A stretch of 64,000 nucleotides of DNA from Aestuariibaculum sediminum (GCF_014596945.1 NZ_JACVXB010000004.1:62001-126000); one strand, 5' to 3'. Shown: positions 1 through 9,736, numbered from the stretch's first letter. The notes: generated by a model from the sequence alone, not told the origin. Translations and numbers: made by a program.

Positions 1-27
1 GAAACTGTGGTATTAGAGATCGATTAG
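1..27 (+). CDS. possible C-terminal end of an upstream gene (partial)
   Basis: Frame 1 is open from the window edge and ends with TAG at 25-27, giving the tail ETVVLEID. A short hydrophobic beta-strand tail like this is common at the end of glycoside hydrolases with a terminal beta-sandwich, and the next gene starts only 63 bases later on the same strand. This is inference from eight residues. Frame 3 is also open to position 36, so the call is weak. Confidence 0.3.
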   Translation, partial: ETVVLEID

Positions 28-90
28 TAGTGGTTTAATAAAAACGATGGATTCTTAAATTTAATGTGAAATAAAAAAAATGAGGAACTA

Positions 91-1110
91 ATGAAAAATT
101 GTACAATTAAAAAATTGATTTATATAATTTTAGGACTATGTATGGTAAGTACAATTGGGGCTCAAAGTTCTTGGAAGCCTGATGACTCAAAGGGTTATGT
201 GGCTCATGACCCTGTGATGATAAAGCAAGATAGCATCTATTTCCTATTTACTACTGGTGGAGGAATGGCTAAAAGTAGCGACCTTAAGACTTGGGATAGA
301 TTAAAGCCTGTTCCTAGTAAACTAGAATGGGTTACCGAGGATATTATCCCTGGTTATAGAGATGGATATTGGGCACCTGATATTCAATATTTAGATGGGA
401 CCTATTATCTCTATTATTCACCTTCAGCGTTTGCTAAAAACACTTCGGCGATAGGCGTCATGACCAACAAGACATTGGATCAAAAAAGTCCGGATTATGA
501 ATGGATAGATCATGGCATGATCCTCCAGTCTATACCTGGTCGTGATTTTTGGAACGCCATAGATGCTAATGTTTATTTCGATAGAAAATGGGGTGGTGAA
601 GCGACAGGTTGGTTGTCCTTTGGCTCTTTTTGGGGTGGCCTTAAACTGGTAAAGCTGGACTCAAGCATGAAGGCACTGGCTGAGCCACAAGAATGGTACA
701 CCATCGCTAAACAAGAACGCACTTTTGGAATGCCTGATACTGACCCGGGAGATGGTACCATAGAAGCTCCATTTATTTACAAAAGACACCAGTATTATTA
801 TCTGTTTGTATCAACAGATTACTGCTGTCGTGGTTTAGATAGTACTTACAAAGTTTTAGTAGGACGTTCTCGTGATATAAGAGGCCCTTATTTTGACAAA
901 GAAGGTAAGCCCTTATATGCAGGAGGAGGAACCTTTGTAGTTGGGGAAACAGAAGAATTTGCCGGAATAGGACATTGTGCAGTTTATGATTTTGATGGAC
1001 AAACTTATTTCGTAGCTCACGGCTATGACAAAGATGATAAAGGACATTCTAAACTGGTAATCAAGACCATTGAATGGGACAGGACAGATTGGCCAAAAGT
1101 TCAATTATAA
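91..1110 (+). CDS. GH43 arabinan endo-1,5-alpha-L-arabinosidase
   Basis: Exported glycoside hydrolase, 339 aa, predicted to cut alpha-1,5-arabinan chains. A signal peptide ends near Ala24-Gln25. Family 43 marks are visible: AHDP with the candidate catalytic base Asp40, GYWAPDIQYL, an internal Asp in FWNAIDAN as pKa modulator, and the acid Glu in GTIEAPFIYK. The segment CCRGLDSTYKVLVGRS followed by GPYFDKEG and a GGGT motif is typical of endo-arabinanases rather than xylosidases. Length fits a single five-blade propeller domain. The start has an AGGA ribosome site (83-86) seven bases upstream. It heads a + strand run with the CocE-type hydrolase, GH2 and GH53 genes, so it probably works on rhamnogalacturonan-I side chains or arabinogalactan. 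Confidence 0.9.
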   Translation: MKNCTIKKLIYIILGLCMVSTIGAQSSWKPDDSKGYVAHDPVMIKQDSIYFLFTTGGGMAKSSDLKTWDRLKPVPSKLEWVTEDIIPGYRDGYWAPDIQYLDGTYYLYYSPSAFAKNTSAIGVMTNKTLDQKSPDYEWIDHGMILQSIPGRDFWNAIDANVYFDRKWGGEATGWLSFGSFWGGLKLVKLDSSMKALAEPQEWYTIAKQERTFGMPDTDPGDGTIEAPFIYKRHQYYYLFVSTDYCCRGLDSTYKVLVGRSRDIRGPYFDKEGKPLYAGGGTFVVGETEEFAGIGHCAVYDFDGQTYFVAHGYDKDDKGHSKLVIKTIEWDRTDWPKVQL

Positions 1111-1112
1111 TC

Positions 1113-2912
1113 ATGAAGAAGTTTAGTATCTCAACTAAATATTTAATCGATTTCAATTTGGTAGTGGGTTTGTTTGGTAGCTCATGTGGAAGTGAAAAGA
1201 AGAGTGAAGAATCACAGAGTCGTATTTCTAAGCCTGGCGCATATGCGGGTTATAGTGAGGTAGTTTATGCCGCTGATTACCACATCAGTTCGCAGTATAT
1301 CGAAATGCGAGATGGCGTAAAGCTGGCAGTAGATATTTACCGTCACAAGGACAAAAGTACGGGAGCGGTCACCGAAAAACCACTACTGGTTCTATGGATG
1401 CATACACCCTACAACCGCCTCTACAATGGGTACAACTCAGAGAAGTTGACGGTCAATTGTTATGCAGGAACGGTAAGTGAATTGATTAAATATGGTTATG
1501 TAGTAGCTACGGTGGATTTTCGGGGTTTAGATGCTTCTTATGGGCACAATGAAGCATTTAACCGTGGCGAATGGGGCGAGCCTGCTGCTTATGATGCTTA
1601 TGATGTTACGGAGTGGTTGGCCTTACAGCCTTGGAGCTATGGCAATATTGGTATGTGGGGATGCTCGGCTACAGGAGATAGTCAGATGCAAGTGCCTACT
1701 ACCGCTCCGCCACATCTCAAAGCCATGTTTCCAATGAGTTTTGATTTCGACACTTATGCATTTCGAGTACCAAGAGGGATCGGTAACCTGAGTCGCTGGC
1801 CGAATCCTGACGATGGATTAACCCATCAGCAAAGAAGGGATAATTGGGCAGCCACCGTAGATGGCGATGAGGATAGCACCCTTTTAAAGGAAGCCATTAA
1901 GGAGCATAAAGGAACGGCCGAAAGTGCAGGTTACATTCCATTTTGTGATGGCTACTCTAATGAGTTAACAAATGATGTGTTCAAGCAATGGTGGGTTAAA
2001 AGTAGTCCTTCCACTTATCTTGATGAAATCAATCAATCAGGCGTAGGGATGTATATGGCGGTCAACTGGGACGAAGGATATACCAAACACGGCGCTTATT
2101 TTGCTTTCAATAATATTACTACTCCATCTAAAATCATTATGGGCCTTGGTGGGCATTGTGATTGGTTGGTGGCAGAAGAGTTAACCGGATTTGATATCGT
2201 TACAGAAGAGCTACGCTTTTTTGACTATTGGCTCAAAGGTATTGATAATGGCATCATGGAAGAAAACCCAGTATATTACTATACATACAACGCACCTCGG
2301 AAGAAAGAATGGCAGTTATCAAAGACATGGCCATTAGTTGAAATGCTGCGAGTAAAATATTATCTTGGAAAGGGAGCTTTATGCAAAACGCATCCAGTTG
2401 ACGAAGGGTTGAATGTGAAGAAAGTATCCTACGATTTTAGTACAGGTGCTGATGGTGCAGGGGAGCTGATTTATGAAACTGCTCCTTCGGAGAAGGATAT
2501 TCAATTAACTGGTCACCCGGAGATCAAGCTCTGGGTTTCTTTTTCTGCGACGGATGGAGATTTTGTAGCTACAATTCAAGATGTGGCACCTGATTGTAGG
2601 GTATCATCCTATTATACTCAGGGGCAGCTTCGAGCCTCTATACGAAAGCAATCAGAGCTACCTTATAACAATCTTGATTTGCCATGGCATAGTGGGTTAG
2701 AATCAGATGTAGAGCATTTAGTGCATGGAAAACCTACTTTGTTAGAGTTTCCTATACTGTCTATTTCCATGATATTTAAGGTTCGTCATAAGATTCAGTT
2801 GGTCATCAGTTTTGCAGGTCGTGGAACACCGAAAGTAGAACCAGCTCCAGAAGTGAGTATTTATCGTGATTCCGATAAACCATCTTACTTGGTCCTTCCA
2901 ATTATCGAATGA
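1113..2912 (+). CDS. CocE/NonD family serine hydrolase, lipoprotein-like
   Basis: Alpha/beta hydrolase of the X-Pro dipeptidyl-peptidase/cocaine-esterase superfamily, 599 aa from the ATG at 1113. An in-frame ATG at 1074 would overlap the previous gene by 37 bases and put charged residues before the export signal, so 1113 is preferred. The N-terminus has a hydrophobic stretch interrupted by Asp13 and a lipobox-like GSSC (Cys25). The catalytic triad can be placed: Ser185 in WGCSATG, Asp320 in NWDEG and His348 in GGHCDW. The C-terminal third matches the jelly-roll domain of the family. Its start lies two bases after the GH43 stop, so the genes are translationally close. Substrate is unknown; an ester or acyl group on pectic side chains would fit the neighbours, which is inference. 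Confidence 0.8.
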   Translation: MKKFSISTKYLIDFNLVVGLFGSSCGSEKKSEESQSRISKPGAYAGYSEVVYAADYHISSQYIEMRDGVKLAVDIYRHKDKSTGAVTEKPLLVLWMHTPYNRLYNGYNSEKLTVNCYAGTVSELIKYGYVVATVDFRGLDASYGHNEAFNRGEWGEPAAYDAYDVTEWLALQPWSYGNIGMWGCSATGDSQMQVPTTAPPHLKAMFPMSFDFDTYAFRVPRGIGNLSRWPNPDDGLTHQQRRDNWAATVDGDEDSTLLKEAIKEHKGTAESAGYIPFCDGYSNELTNDVFKQWWVKSSPSTYLDEINQSGVGMYMAVNWDEGYTKHGAYFAFNNITTPSKIIMGLGGHCDWLVAEELTGFDIVTEELRFFDYWLKGIDNGIMEENPVYYYTYNAPRKKEWQLSKTWPLVEMLRVKYYLGKGALCKTHPVDEGLNVKKVSYDFSTGADGAGELIYETAPSEKDIQLTGHPEIKLWVSFSATDGDFVATIQDVAPDCRVSSYYTQGQLRASIRKQSELPYNNLDLPWHSGLESDVEHLVHGKPTLLEFPILSISMIFKVRHKIQLVISFAGRGTPKVEPAPEVSIYRDSDKPSYLVLPIIE

Positions 2913-2939
2913 AATTATAGAAATTGAATATTAAAAAAT

Positions 2940-5374
2940 ATGAATAGAATAAAAATAACCCTAGCAGCAGCCTTATTCACATCAGTGCTTTTTTTTAATC
3001 CAGTTGTGGCGCAGGAAACCGAAATCATTAATTTGAAGGATGGCTGGAAATTCCATAAAGGAGAAGTCGAAGCTGCCTATCAACCCGGTTTCAATGATGC
3101 CAAATGGCAATCGGTAGTTGTACCCCACGATTGGGCGATATACGGGCCTTTTGACAAGGAAGTAGATAAGCAAGTCATCAGGATTGTTCAAAATAATGAA
3201 AAGATCGCCTCTGAGAAAACGGGAAGGACCGGGGCATTACCTTTCTTGGGTGTCGCGTGGTACAGAATTCAATCAACCTAAAAGAACTTGATGATGCTAA
3301 GCAAGTCTTATTAACATTCGATGGAGCCATGAGTAATGCCAGAGTCTATGTTAATGGCCAGTTGGTAGGTACACATGCTTATGGCTACAGCTATTTTTAC
3401 TTCGATATTACCGACAGACTTAAGAAGGGAAAAAATGTGATTGCGGTTCGGTTGGAAAACCAGCCTTTCTCATCTCGTTGGTATCCCGGGGCAGGTCTCT
3501 ATCGCAAAGTGCAAGTGTTAATCAAGGATGAGGTAAGTTTTGAGCAATGGGGGCACTTCGTCACTACCCCTTATGTTACCGATACTTTGGCTAGGGTCAA
3601 TATCAAGTCGAAAGTAAAAGGTAAGAACCTACGGGTTGAAACCGAGATTAAAAATGTCGATGGTAAGGTGATAGCCACTCATGCTACTTCCAGCCAGTTT
3701 GGCGACGAATTTGTTCAGAATCTGGTAGTAGTTAACCCTAATCTCTGGGGGATCGATAATCCCTATTTATACACAGCAGAGATAAAACTATTTCAAGGGG
3801 GTGTTTTAAAGCAGGTCGAGAATGTTCGTTTCGGCATCCGAAAAATTGAGTATAACCGAGACCATGGTTTCGTTCTCAATGGCCAGCCGACCAAGTTTAA
3901 AGGTGTGTGCTTGCATCATGATCTGGGACCAATAGGTACGGCTGTTAATAAAGCGGCACTTAAGCGCCAACTTACTATTCTGAAGGATATGGGGTGTAAT
4001 GCCATTCGGTCAGCTCATAATATGCCATCTTTGGAACAACTCGAACTATGCGATGAAATGGGCTTTTTGTTTTTGGCAGAAAGCTTTGACGAATGGAAAA
4101 AACCTAAAGTTAAAAATGGGTATAACCTGTATTTTGATGAATGGGCTGAAAAAGATATCGTTAATCTAGTTCATGCTACAAGAAATCATCCCAGTATTGT
4201 TATGTGGAGTGCCGGTAATGAAGTACCTGATCAACATGGTTCGGAAGGAGTGAAACGAGCGAAATGGATTCAGGATATATTTCATAGAGAAGACCCAACT
4301 AGACCTGTTACAGTCGGAATGGATCAAGTCAAGGCTGTAATGGCATCTGGCTTTGGAGTATTACTAGATGTACCAGGTTTAAATTATCGAGTTCATCTTT
4401 ATGAGGAAGCTTTTGAGAAGTTCCCTCAGGGTTTTATTTTAGGTTCGGAAACAGCTTCAACAGTAAGTTCGAGGGGCATATATAAATTTCCAGTAGAACC
4501 AGGGGTAAACAAGAAATATGACGATGGACATAGCTCATCGTATGATTTAGAATATTGTAGCTGGTCCAACTTACCTGAAGATGATTTTGCGATGCAGGAT
4601 GATAAGCCTTGGGTATTGGGTGAGTTTGTCTGGACAGGATTTGATTATCTTGGAGAACCTACACCATATGATGGGTTTTGGCCATCCCGTAGTTCTTATT
4701 TTGGAATTAATGACTTGGCGGGTTTGCCAAAAGACCGATATTATCTATATCGGAGCAGATGGAATACTAAAGATGAAACTTTGCATATCCTTCCACATTG
4801 GAACTGGAAGGGCAGAGAAGGTGAGACTACTCCTGTCTTTGTCTATACTAGCTATAACAGTGCAGAGCTATTTATTAATGGTAAAAGCCAGGGATTACGT
4901 ATAAAGAATAACAGTACTAAGCTTGACCGCTATCGCCTACGCTGGATGGATGTAAAATATGAACCTGGAACTGTTCGAGTAGTGGCTTATGATGATGAAG
5001 GCAAAGCTGTTAGTGATAAGGAAATACACACCGCAAGTGCACCGCATCATATTGAATTAAGTGCTGATAGAACAATCCTAAGTGCGAATGGCGAAGACCT
5101 AAGTTTTGTAACTGCCACTATCGTAGATAAGGATGGTTATCCATGTCCCACAGCTAATAATCAATTGAAATTCAAAGTGAGTGGAAAGGGTAGTTTTAGA
5201 GCAGTTTGTAATGGAGACCCGACTTCTTTGGAGATATTCCATAAGCCAACAATGAAGGCTTTTAACGGAAAATTGGTAATTCTGGTTCAATCAGGCACCG
5301 AATCAGGAGCAGTCAAGTTATCAGTATCTGGAAAAGGACTCATAAAAGGTCAGTTGGAATTAAAAGTTAAATAA
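2940..5374 (+). pseudogene. GH2 beta-galactosidase, split by a frameshift
   Basis: Two overlapping frames (2940-3281 and 3257-5374) together make one GH2 enzyme of about 810 aa. The first part has a signal peptide ending near VVAQE and the sugar-binding domain start (DGWKFHKG, VPHDWAI); it stops just after GVAWYRIQ. The second frame continues with NLKELDDAKQVLLTFDG, the Ig-like domain, the TIM barrel and C-terminal beta domains. Inserting a single T near 3271-3274 restores WYRIQFNLKEL, which fits the family consensus. Catalytic residues are intact: acid/base Glu in SAGNEV (Glu322 of the second segment) and nucleophile Glu in GSETAS (Glu398). Either a recent one-base deletion or a sequencing error. 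The family removes terminal beta-galactose, which fits the GH53 galactanase downstream. Confidence 0.85.
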
Positions 5375-5382
5375 TAATTATT

Positions 5383-7428
5383 ATGAATGTATTCTTGAAA
5401 CTATTTAAAAATTTAATCCTCACAAATGGCTTAAAAGGATTTTTATGCTCATTATTAGGGGTAGCCACGCTTATAACCACAAGTTGTAAGCCTAAAGAGC
5501 CTTCACAAAGTATTGGGGCCGATATTTCTTTTATACCGCAGATGGAATCACGTGGCACTACCTTTTATAATGTTAAAGGTGAAGAAGCGGATATTTTTGA
5601 CATTCTTAAAGACCACCATTTTGACAACATTCGTTTAAGAATATTTGTTGATCCTACTGCCGAAAACGGGTATTCTAAGGACGGTTTTTGTGATTTAGAC
5701 AATACCTTGACTATGGCTAAGCGTATCAAATCTGCAGGTATGAAATTTACGTTAGACTTTCATTACAGCGATACCTGGGCAGATCCAGACAAGCAATTCA
5801 AGCCAACTGCATGGAAAGGGTTGAAAGGAAAGGATTTAGAGAATAAGTTGTACGAATACACCAAGGAAGTACTTACCACAATGAAGAAAGAAGGCGTGGC
5901 TCCGGAAATTGTACAGGTAGGCAATGAAATCAGTCATGGAATGGTTTGGCCGGATGGTAGGGTGTTAGACAATGCGAAAGAGGAGAATTGGGTCGCTTTG
6001 ATGGGCTTGTACAAAGCCGGTCAAAAAGCGGTGAGACAAGTGTTGCCTGATAGCAAGCTGATGGTTCACTTGGCGTTAGGAGGACAAAATACTTTGTGTC
6101 GTGAGTTTTTAGATAAAATGAATAAATATGGTGCCGAGTTCGATATCATCGGCTTGTCCTACTATGAGCGTTGGCACGAAACCTATAACGATTTGAAAGC
6201 CAATTTGTACGACCTGAGTAACCGTTATAATAAGCCCGTATGTGTCAATGAGTATGGTGCAGGGGAAGAAAATATAAAAATTATCAATGATATTGTGCGA
6301 TCCGTTCCTAATGGATTAGGGTACGGTTCTATGGCTTGGGAGCCTACCCGTGCCATGTTTGACAGAGAAGGAAAACCTAAGAAAGCTATATTTGCGCTCT
6401 ACGATGAGGTCTACGAGCAGAATCTAAAACCAGGCCAACAGTCTAAGGTGGCGCCTCCTTTTGAAAGAAAGGTGAATATTAATAGACCTGTAATAGGTGC
6501 TGATATTTCCTTTGTACCTCAATCAGAAGATCGTGGAGCAAAATATTCGGATCAGGGAAAGGAAAAAGATATTCTGGAAATATTGAAAGATCATCAGTTC
6601 AACTGGATTAGACTCAGGCTATTCGTGGATCCGGATGCAGAAAATGGGTATTCCAGAGGAGGGAAAGGTTATTGCGGATTAGAAAAGACCCTGGAAATGG
6701 CCAAACGAGTAAAAGCAGCAGGGATGAATTTTCTGCTTGATTTCCACTATTCTGATACTTGGGCTGATCCAGGTAAGCAATTCACGCCATCGGTCTGGAA
6801 GGATTTGCATGGCTCTGCCATGGAGGGTAGAGTATATAGCTATACCAATGAAACCATCAAGCGTTTTATCAACGAAGGGGTGCGTCCAAATATGGTTCAG
6901 GTAGGGAATGAAATTAACAATGGCATGATTTGGCCTCAAGGTATACTTCCTGAAGGCAGGAAGAAAGTAGATTCAGATGAAGAAATGGAAAGCTTTAGCG
7001 TGCTCTTGCGCTGCGCGAGTGCGGCAGTAAGGGCAGCAGATCCAGATATCACCATTATGGTACACATCGCTTGTGGGGGACAGAATGCTGAGTCAGTGGC
7101 TTTTTTCGATAAGATTATAAGTCGAGATGTGAAATTTGATGTAATTGGACAATCTTACTATCCTGAATATCACGGAACATTGAAAGATCTCGAATTTAAC
7201 CTTAATGATCTGGTAACGCGATACCAGAAACCCATTTTCGTTGTGGAGTATCACCATAATAGAAAAGAAGTTAACGATATTGTCCACAGCATCCCTAACG
7301 GTATGGGGCTTGGAACATTTATATGGGAGCCTACCTCTACGCGGTGGGGAGGCCTCTTCGACGAGAACGGAGCTACCAATGAAAACATTGACATTTATCC
7401 GGAGTTGTATTCAGCGTACACTAAATAA
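5383..7428 (+). CDS. tandem GH53-GH53 endo-beta-1,4-galactanase, lipoprotein
   Basis: 681 aa with two complete family-53 catalytic domains, about residues 45-355 and 370-675. Both start with IGADISF and PQ, and both contain DFHYSDTWADP. Domain 1 has acid/base Glu182 (VGNEISHG) and nucleophile Glu290 (VNEYG). Domain 2 has Glu510 (VGNEINNG) and Glu622 (VVEYH). Each ends with a WEPT segment. A membrane-like N-terminus ends in TTSC, a plausible lipobox. GH53 enzymes cut beta-1,4-galactan of pectin type-I arabinogalactan and are normally single-domain, around 350-400 aa, so this is a fusion or internal duplication with both active sites kept. It starts nine bases after the GH2 stop and is last in the operon. 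Confidence 0.92.
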   Translation: MNVFLKLFKNLILTNGLKGFLCSLLGVATLITTSCKPKEPSQSIGADISFIPQMESRGTTFYNVKGEEADIFDILKDHHFDNIRLRIFVDPTAENGYSKDGFCDLDNTLTMAKRIKSAGMKFTLDFHYSDTWADPDKQFKPTAWKGLKGKDLENKLYEYTKEVLTTMKKEGVAPEIVQVGNEISHGMVWPDGRVLDNAKEENWVALMGLYKAGQKAVRQVLPDSKLMVHLALGGQNTLCREFLDKMNKYGAEFDIIGLSYYERWHETYNDLKANLYDLSNRYNKPVCVNEYGAGEENIKIINDIVRSVPNGLGYGSMAWEPTRAMFDREGKPKKAIFALYDEVYEQNLKPGQQSKVAPPFERKVNINRPVIGADISFVPQSEDRGAKYSDQGKEKDILEILKDHQFNWIRLRLFVDPDAENGYSRGGKGYCGLEKTLEMAKRVKAAGMNFLLDFHYSDTWADPGKQFTPSVWKDLHGSAMEGRVYSYTNETIKRFINEGVRPNMVQVGNEINNGMIWPQGILPEGRKKVDSDEEMESFSVLLRCASAAVRAADPDITIMVHIACGGQNAESVAFFDKIISRDVKFDVIGQSYYPEYHGTLKDLEFNLNDLVTRYQKPIFVVEYHHNRKEVNDIVHSIPNGMGLGTFIWEPTSTRWGGLFDENGATNENIDIYPELYSAYTK

Positions 7429-7526
7429 ATCCAGTTAAGTTGCAAATTACAATGCAATTCCATCCTTTATAAGATGCAAAATATTGGAAAAAAAGACTTG
7501 AAAAATGAAGATTTAAAAGTATAAGG

Positions 7527-8495
7527 CTACAATAAGTCTAAAATTTCAAGTCTTTCTTTTGCTAGATTATATCTTGCTTGCACATTATCAATTTGCTGCT
7601 GAGTTAATTTTATGCCATAGGTACGAAGTCCTCCGGCTATATCATTATGATGTATACCCATAGCAAGTTTAAGATATTCCATAAGTAGCGGCTGAGCATC
7701 CAGATACGATAAGGAATTTAAAGCCTGAGAAATTTTGTTTGCCTCAGCCCATTCTCCTTTTAAAACATGCTCTTGCATAGTAATACTCGCTTTTGGGAAG
7801 ATAACACCCACACCTGTAATTCCGCCACTTGCTCCAGCAAGTCCTGCGTGTACAGTTACTGAGTCAACCCCTGCCAAAACTTTTAAATCTTTGTTCTCTA
7901 ACATCAAAGTTTCAATAATTGAAACATCTATGGTCGATATTTTAAGAGCAGTTACATGAGGTAGGACAGAAATTCTTTGAAGAAGATTAGTTGATATTGC
8001 ATGATATCCAGCGGCATCAGGATTGTTATAAGGCATAATTGTTATACCTGCATTTCTTGCAGTTAATTCCGCAAGTTCATAGTAATCATACATTTCATCA
8101 TCCGATGGAAACGCCTTAGTTTTTGGTGGCATAACCATAACTGTATCCACTCCAACGGTTGCAAGACCTTCAACGATTTTAGCCAGCTCTTCCTTAGTTT
8201 CTGCTGCTGCTCCACTAATCAACGGTACATGGTATTGTTTAGCAACGTTAGAAAGGGCTTTAAGTAAATTAAGGCGCTCCTCAGTACTTAGGTAGCTATT
8301 CTCTCCCAAAGTTCCGGAGCCGACAAGTCCACCCATTCTGCTTCCTCCCTTTCCGTGAATTTTTAAAACATCTGCGGCGTATTTTTGTGTTGTATCTAGG
8401 TCAATTTCAAGGGCGCCTGATTTCGACTCTTTCAACCATGTAAATACAGCTGGCATAACACTATGCCTCCAATCTGAACTATTTATTTCTTTCAT
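7527..8495 (-). CDS. delta1-pyrroline-4-hydroxy-2-carboxylate deaminase (DapA superfamily)
   Basis: 322-aa class I aldolase-like protein of the dihydrodipicolinate synthase/N-acetylneuraminate lyase family. Visible motifs are GSGTLGENSYLSTEER, Tyr156 in MPYNNP and the Schiff-base Lys185 in ALKIST. In the Hyp pathway a member of this family converts pyrroline-4-hydroxy-2-carboxylate to 2-oxoglutarate semialdehyde with release of ammonia. The family alone cannot settle the substrate, but the three other Hyp enzymes lie within 6 kb, which makes this role by far the best reading. No signal peptide, so cytoplasmic. It is transcribed away from the AraC regulator and has its own promoter with a candidate AraC box at 8584-8616. 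Confidence 0.82.
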   Translation of the reverse strand: MKEINSSDWRHSVMPAVFTWLKESKSGALEIDLDTTQKYAADVLKIHGKGGSRMGGLVGSGTLGENSYLSTEERLNLLKALSNVAKQYHVPLISGAAAETKEELAKIVEGLATVGVDTVMVMPPKTKAFPSDDEMYDYYELAELTARNAGITIMPYNNPDAAGYHAISTNLLQRISVLPHVTALKISTIDVSIIETLMLENKDLKVLAGVDSVTVHAGLAGASGGITGVGVIFPKASITMQEHVLKGEWAEANKISQALNSLSYLDAQPLLMEYLKLAMGIHHNDIAGGLRTYGIKLTQQQIDNVQARYNLAKERLEILDLL

Positions 8496-8551
8496 ATTTC
8501 TTATTATCTTAAATTAACCTACAGTTAGCAGTTTTCAATTGATGTCTTAGG

Positions 8552-8559
8552 CAAAAGTA
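8552..8559 (-). promoter_or_regulatory. -7 promoter element of the deaminase gene
   Basis: On the - strand this reads TACTTTTG, a perfect match to the Bacteroidota -7 consensus TAnnTTTG, 56 bases before the start codon. A TTTG lies 16 bases upstream (8576-8579), one base short of the usual flavobacterial spacing range. The AraC box ends 24 bases upstream of it. Confidence 0.6.
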
Positions 8560-8583
8560 TAAAGTAAAACCTCATCAAATGAA

Positions 8584-8616
8584 CTATTGTTACCACAAAG
8601 AGATATTATATTACCC
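8584..8616 (-). promoter_or_regulatory. candidate AraC-type direct-repeat operator, site A
   Basis: On the - strand: GGGTAATATAATAT at positions 1-14, then TGGTAACAATAG at 22-33. The two half-sites are 21 bp apart, two helical turns, as expected for a regulator with two HTH units. The same arrangement recurs at 9737 and 15377 with the same distance to a -7 element. See the finding on this motif. Confidence 0.7.
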
Positions 8617-8836
8617 TATTTTATGTGTTTTATTAAAAGAACAAGGTAGTTTTAAGTCTATAAGTGTGTTAAAACAAATGGGAGTTAATTTAGGTTATAG
8701 GAATTAATTAAACAGAGCACTTCAGAGGGCAAGTACTTTTTACTTATAATAATTTATGCATAATATATTTATGTAAAACTTATTAGTTTTTGTTTGCCTA
8801 ATTTTAATTTTGACATAAAGTTGGGTGACTAATCTA

Positions 8837-9682
8837 TTAAAACCTTTGTAATCTAAAATGCGATGGTGTTACACCTTTAATTTCTTTAAACTTTCTATTA
8901 AAATTAGCTGTATTCTGAAAACCACAAAGTTCCGATATTGAAGAAATAGAATAATCGGGATTGTTGTGAATAAGTTTACAGGCATTTTCAATTCTAATTT
9001 CAATTAAAAACTGAAAGAATGTTTTATTGGTTCGTTTTTTAAAATACCTGCAAAATGCGTTTTTACTCATATTGGCCACTTCCGATATTTTTTCCAATGT
9101 GATAGGTTCCATATAATTTTCCATGGCATAATTAAAAACATCATTCATACGCTTGCCTTCGTCGTCGGTATACTTCTTTTTATATACAAATGATGATATA
9201 GGAGTTTTTTCGGCCTTCGTAATATGGTCTATAATTCTTAAAAGACTGCTAATACGCTGAACTTTATTTTGATTTTTTAATTTTAAAAAGAGCTTAATGA
9301 GTTTATTCTTTCTGGTTAATATTTTCATTCCGTATTCAGCATCCTTAAAAAAATCATTGATAATTTCCATATCGGGCAAATCGAAGAAATGTTTTCCAAA
9401 ACAGTTTCTATCAAAAAATAACGTGTAAACTACTGTCTGTTCTGAAAAATTCAAATCTGTTCTAAATACATGCGGAACATCACTGCCTAATACCAGAATG
9501 TCATTTGGAGAAAACTCATTAATTGTATCTCCTACTATAAGTGTTCCAGCACCCTTTTCTACATAGCTAATTTGTATCTCGCTATGTTGATGTAATTGGT
9601 CGTAGAGTACTCTTAATCTGTCCTCTTGGTATACCAAAGCTTCGTTTTCTGGTTTCGGAATTTTAAAAGGAAGCACTTTCAT
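8837..9682 (-). CDS. AraC family transcriptional regulator of the Hyp locus
   Basis: 281 aa. The N-terminal half is a cupin-like sensor (HQHSEIQISYVEKGAGTLIVG, DVPHVFR). The C-terminal 100 residues are an AraC double HTH: LEKISEVANMSKNAFCRYF, then the second unit SISSISELCGFQNTANFNRKFK ending KGVTPSHFR. No membrane segment, so it probably senses a soluble ligand, perhaps Hyp or a pathway intermediate (inference). It sits between the deaminase and the dehydrogenase operon, and its own upstream region carries a candidate operator (9737-9769) that would also serve the divergent operon. Direct-repeat boxes in front of other units of the locus make it the likely regulon activator. Confidence 0.88.
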   Translation of the reverse strand: MKVLPFKIPKPENEALVYQEDRLRVLYDQLHQHSEIQISYVEKGAGTLIVGDTINEFSPNDILVLGSDVPHVFRTDLNFSEQTVVYTLFFDRNCFGKHFFDLPDMEIINDFFKDAEYGMKILTRKNKLIKLFLKLKNQNKVQRISSLLRIIDHITKAEKTPISSFVYKKKYTDDEGKRMNDVFNYAMENYMEPITLEKISEVANMSKNAFCRYFKKRTNKTFFQFLIEIRIENACKLIHNNPDYSISSISELCGFQNTANFNRKFKEIKGVTPSHFRLQRF

Positions 9683-9736
9683 ATCATCATTAATTTTGCT
9701 AATATTACTAAAAAATAAAACATAAACCTATATATA

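Larger units (their letters stand above)
8496..8836. other. intergenic region with AraC box and promoter
   Basis: 341 bases without a gene, between the deaminase and the AraC regulator (both - strand). The part nearest the deaminase holds the -7 element and AraC box listed separately. The rest (about 8620-8836) is AT-rich; I find no open frame with homology and no convincing terminator. Confidence 0.6.

Noticed and set aside
1074-1112. Upstream start of the CocE-type gene
   Set aside because: It would overlap GH43 and precede the export signal with a polar stretch; the ATG at 1113 begins the lipoprotein signal directly.
7492-7555. 12-bp inverted repeat AAAGACTTGAAA/TTTCAAGTCTTT as a terminator between converging operons
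   Set aside because: The loop is 40 bases and one arm lies in the coding end of the deaminase gene, so it is not a convincing terminator.
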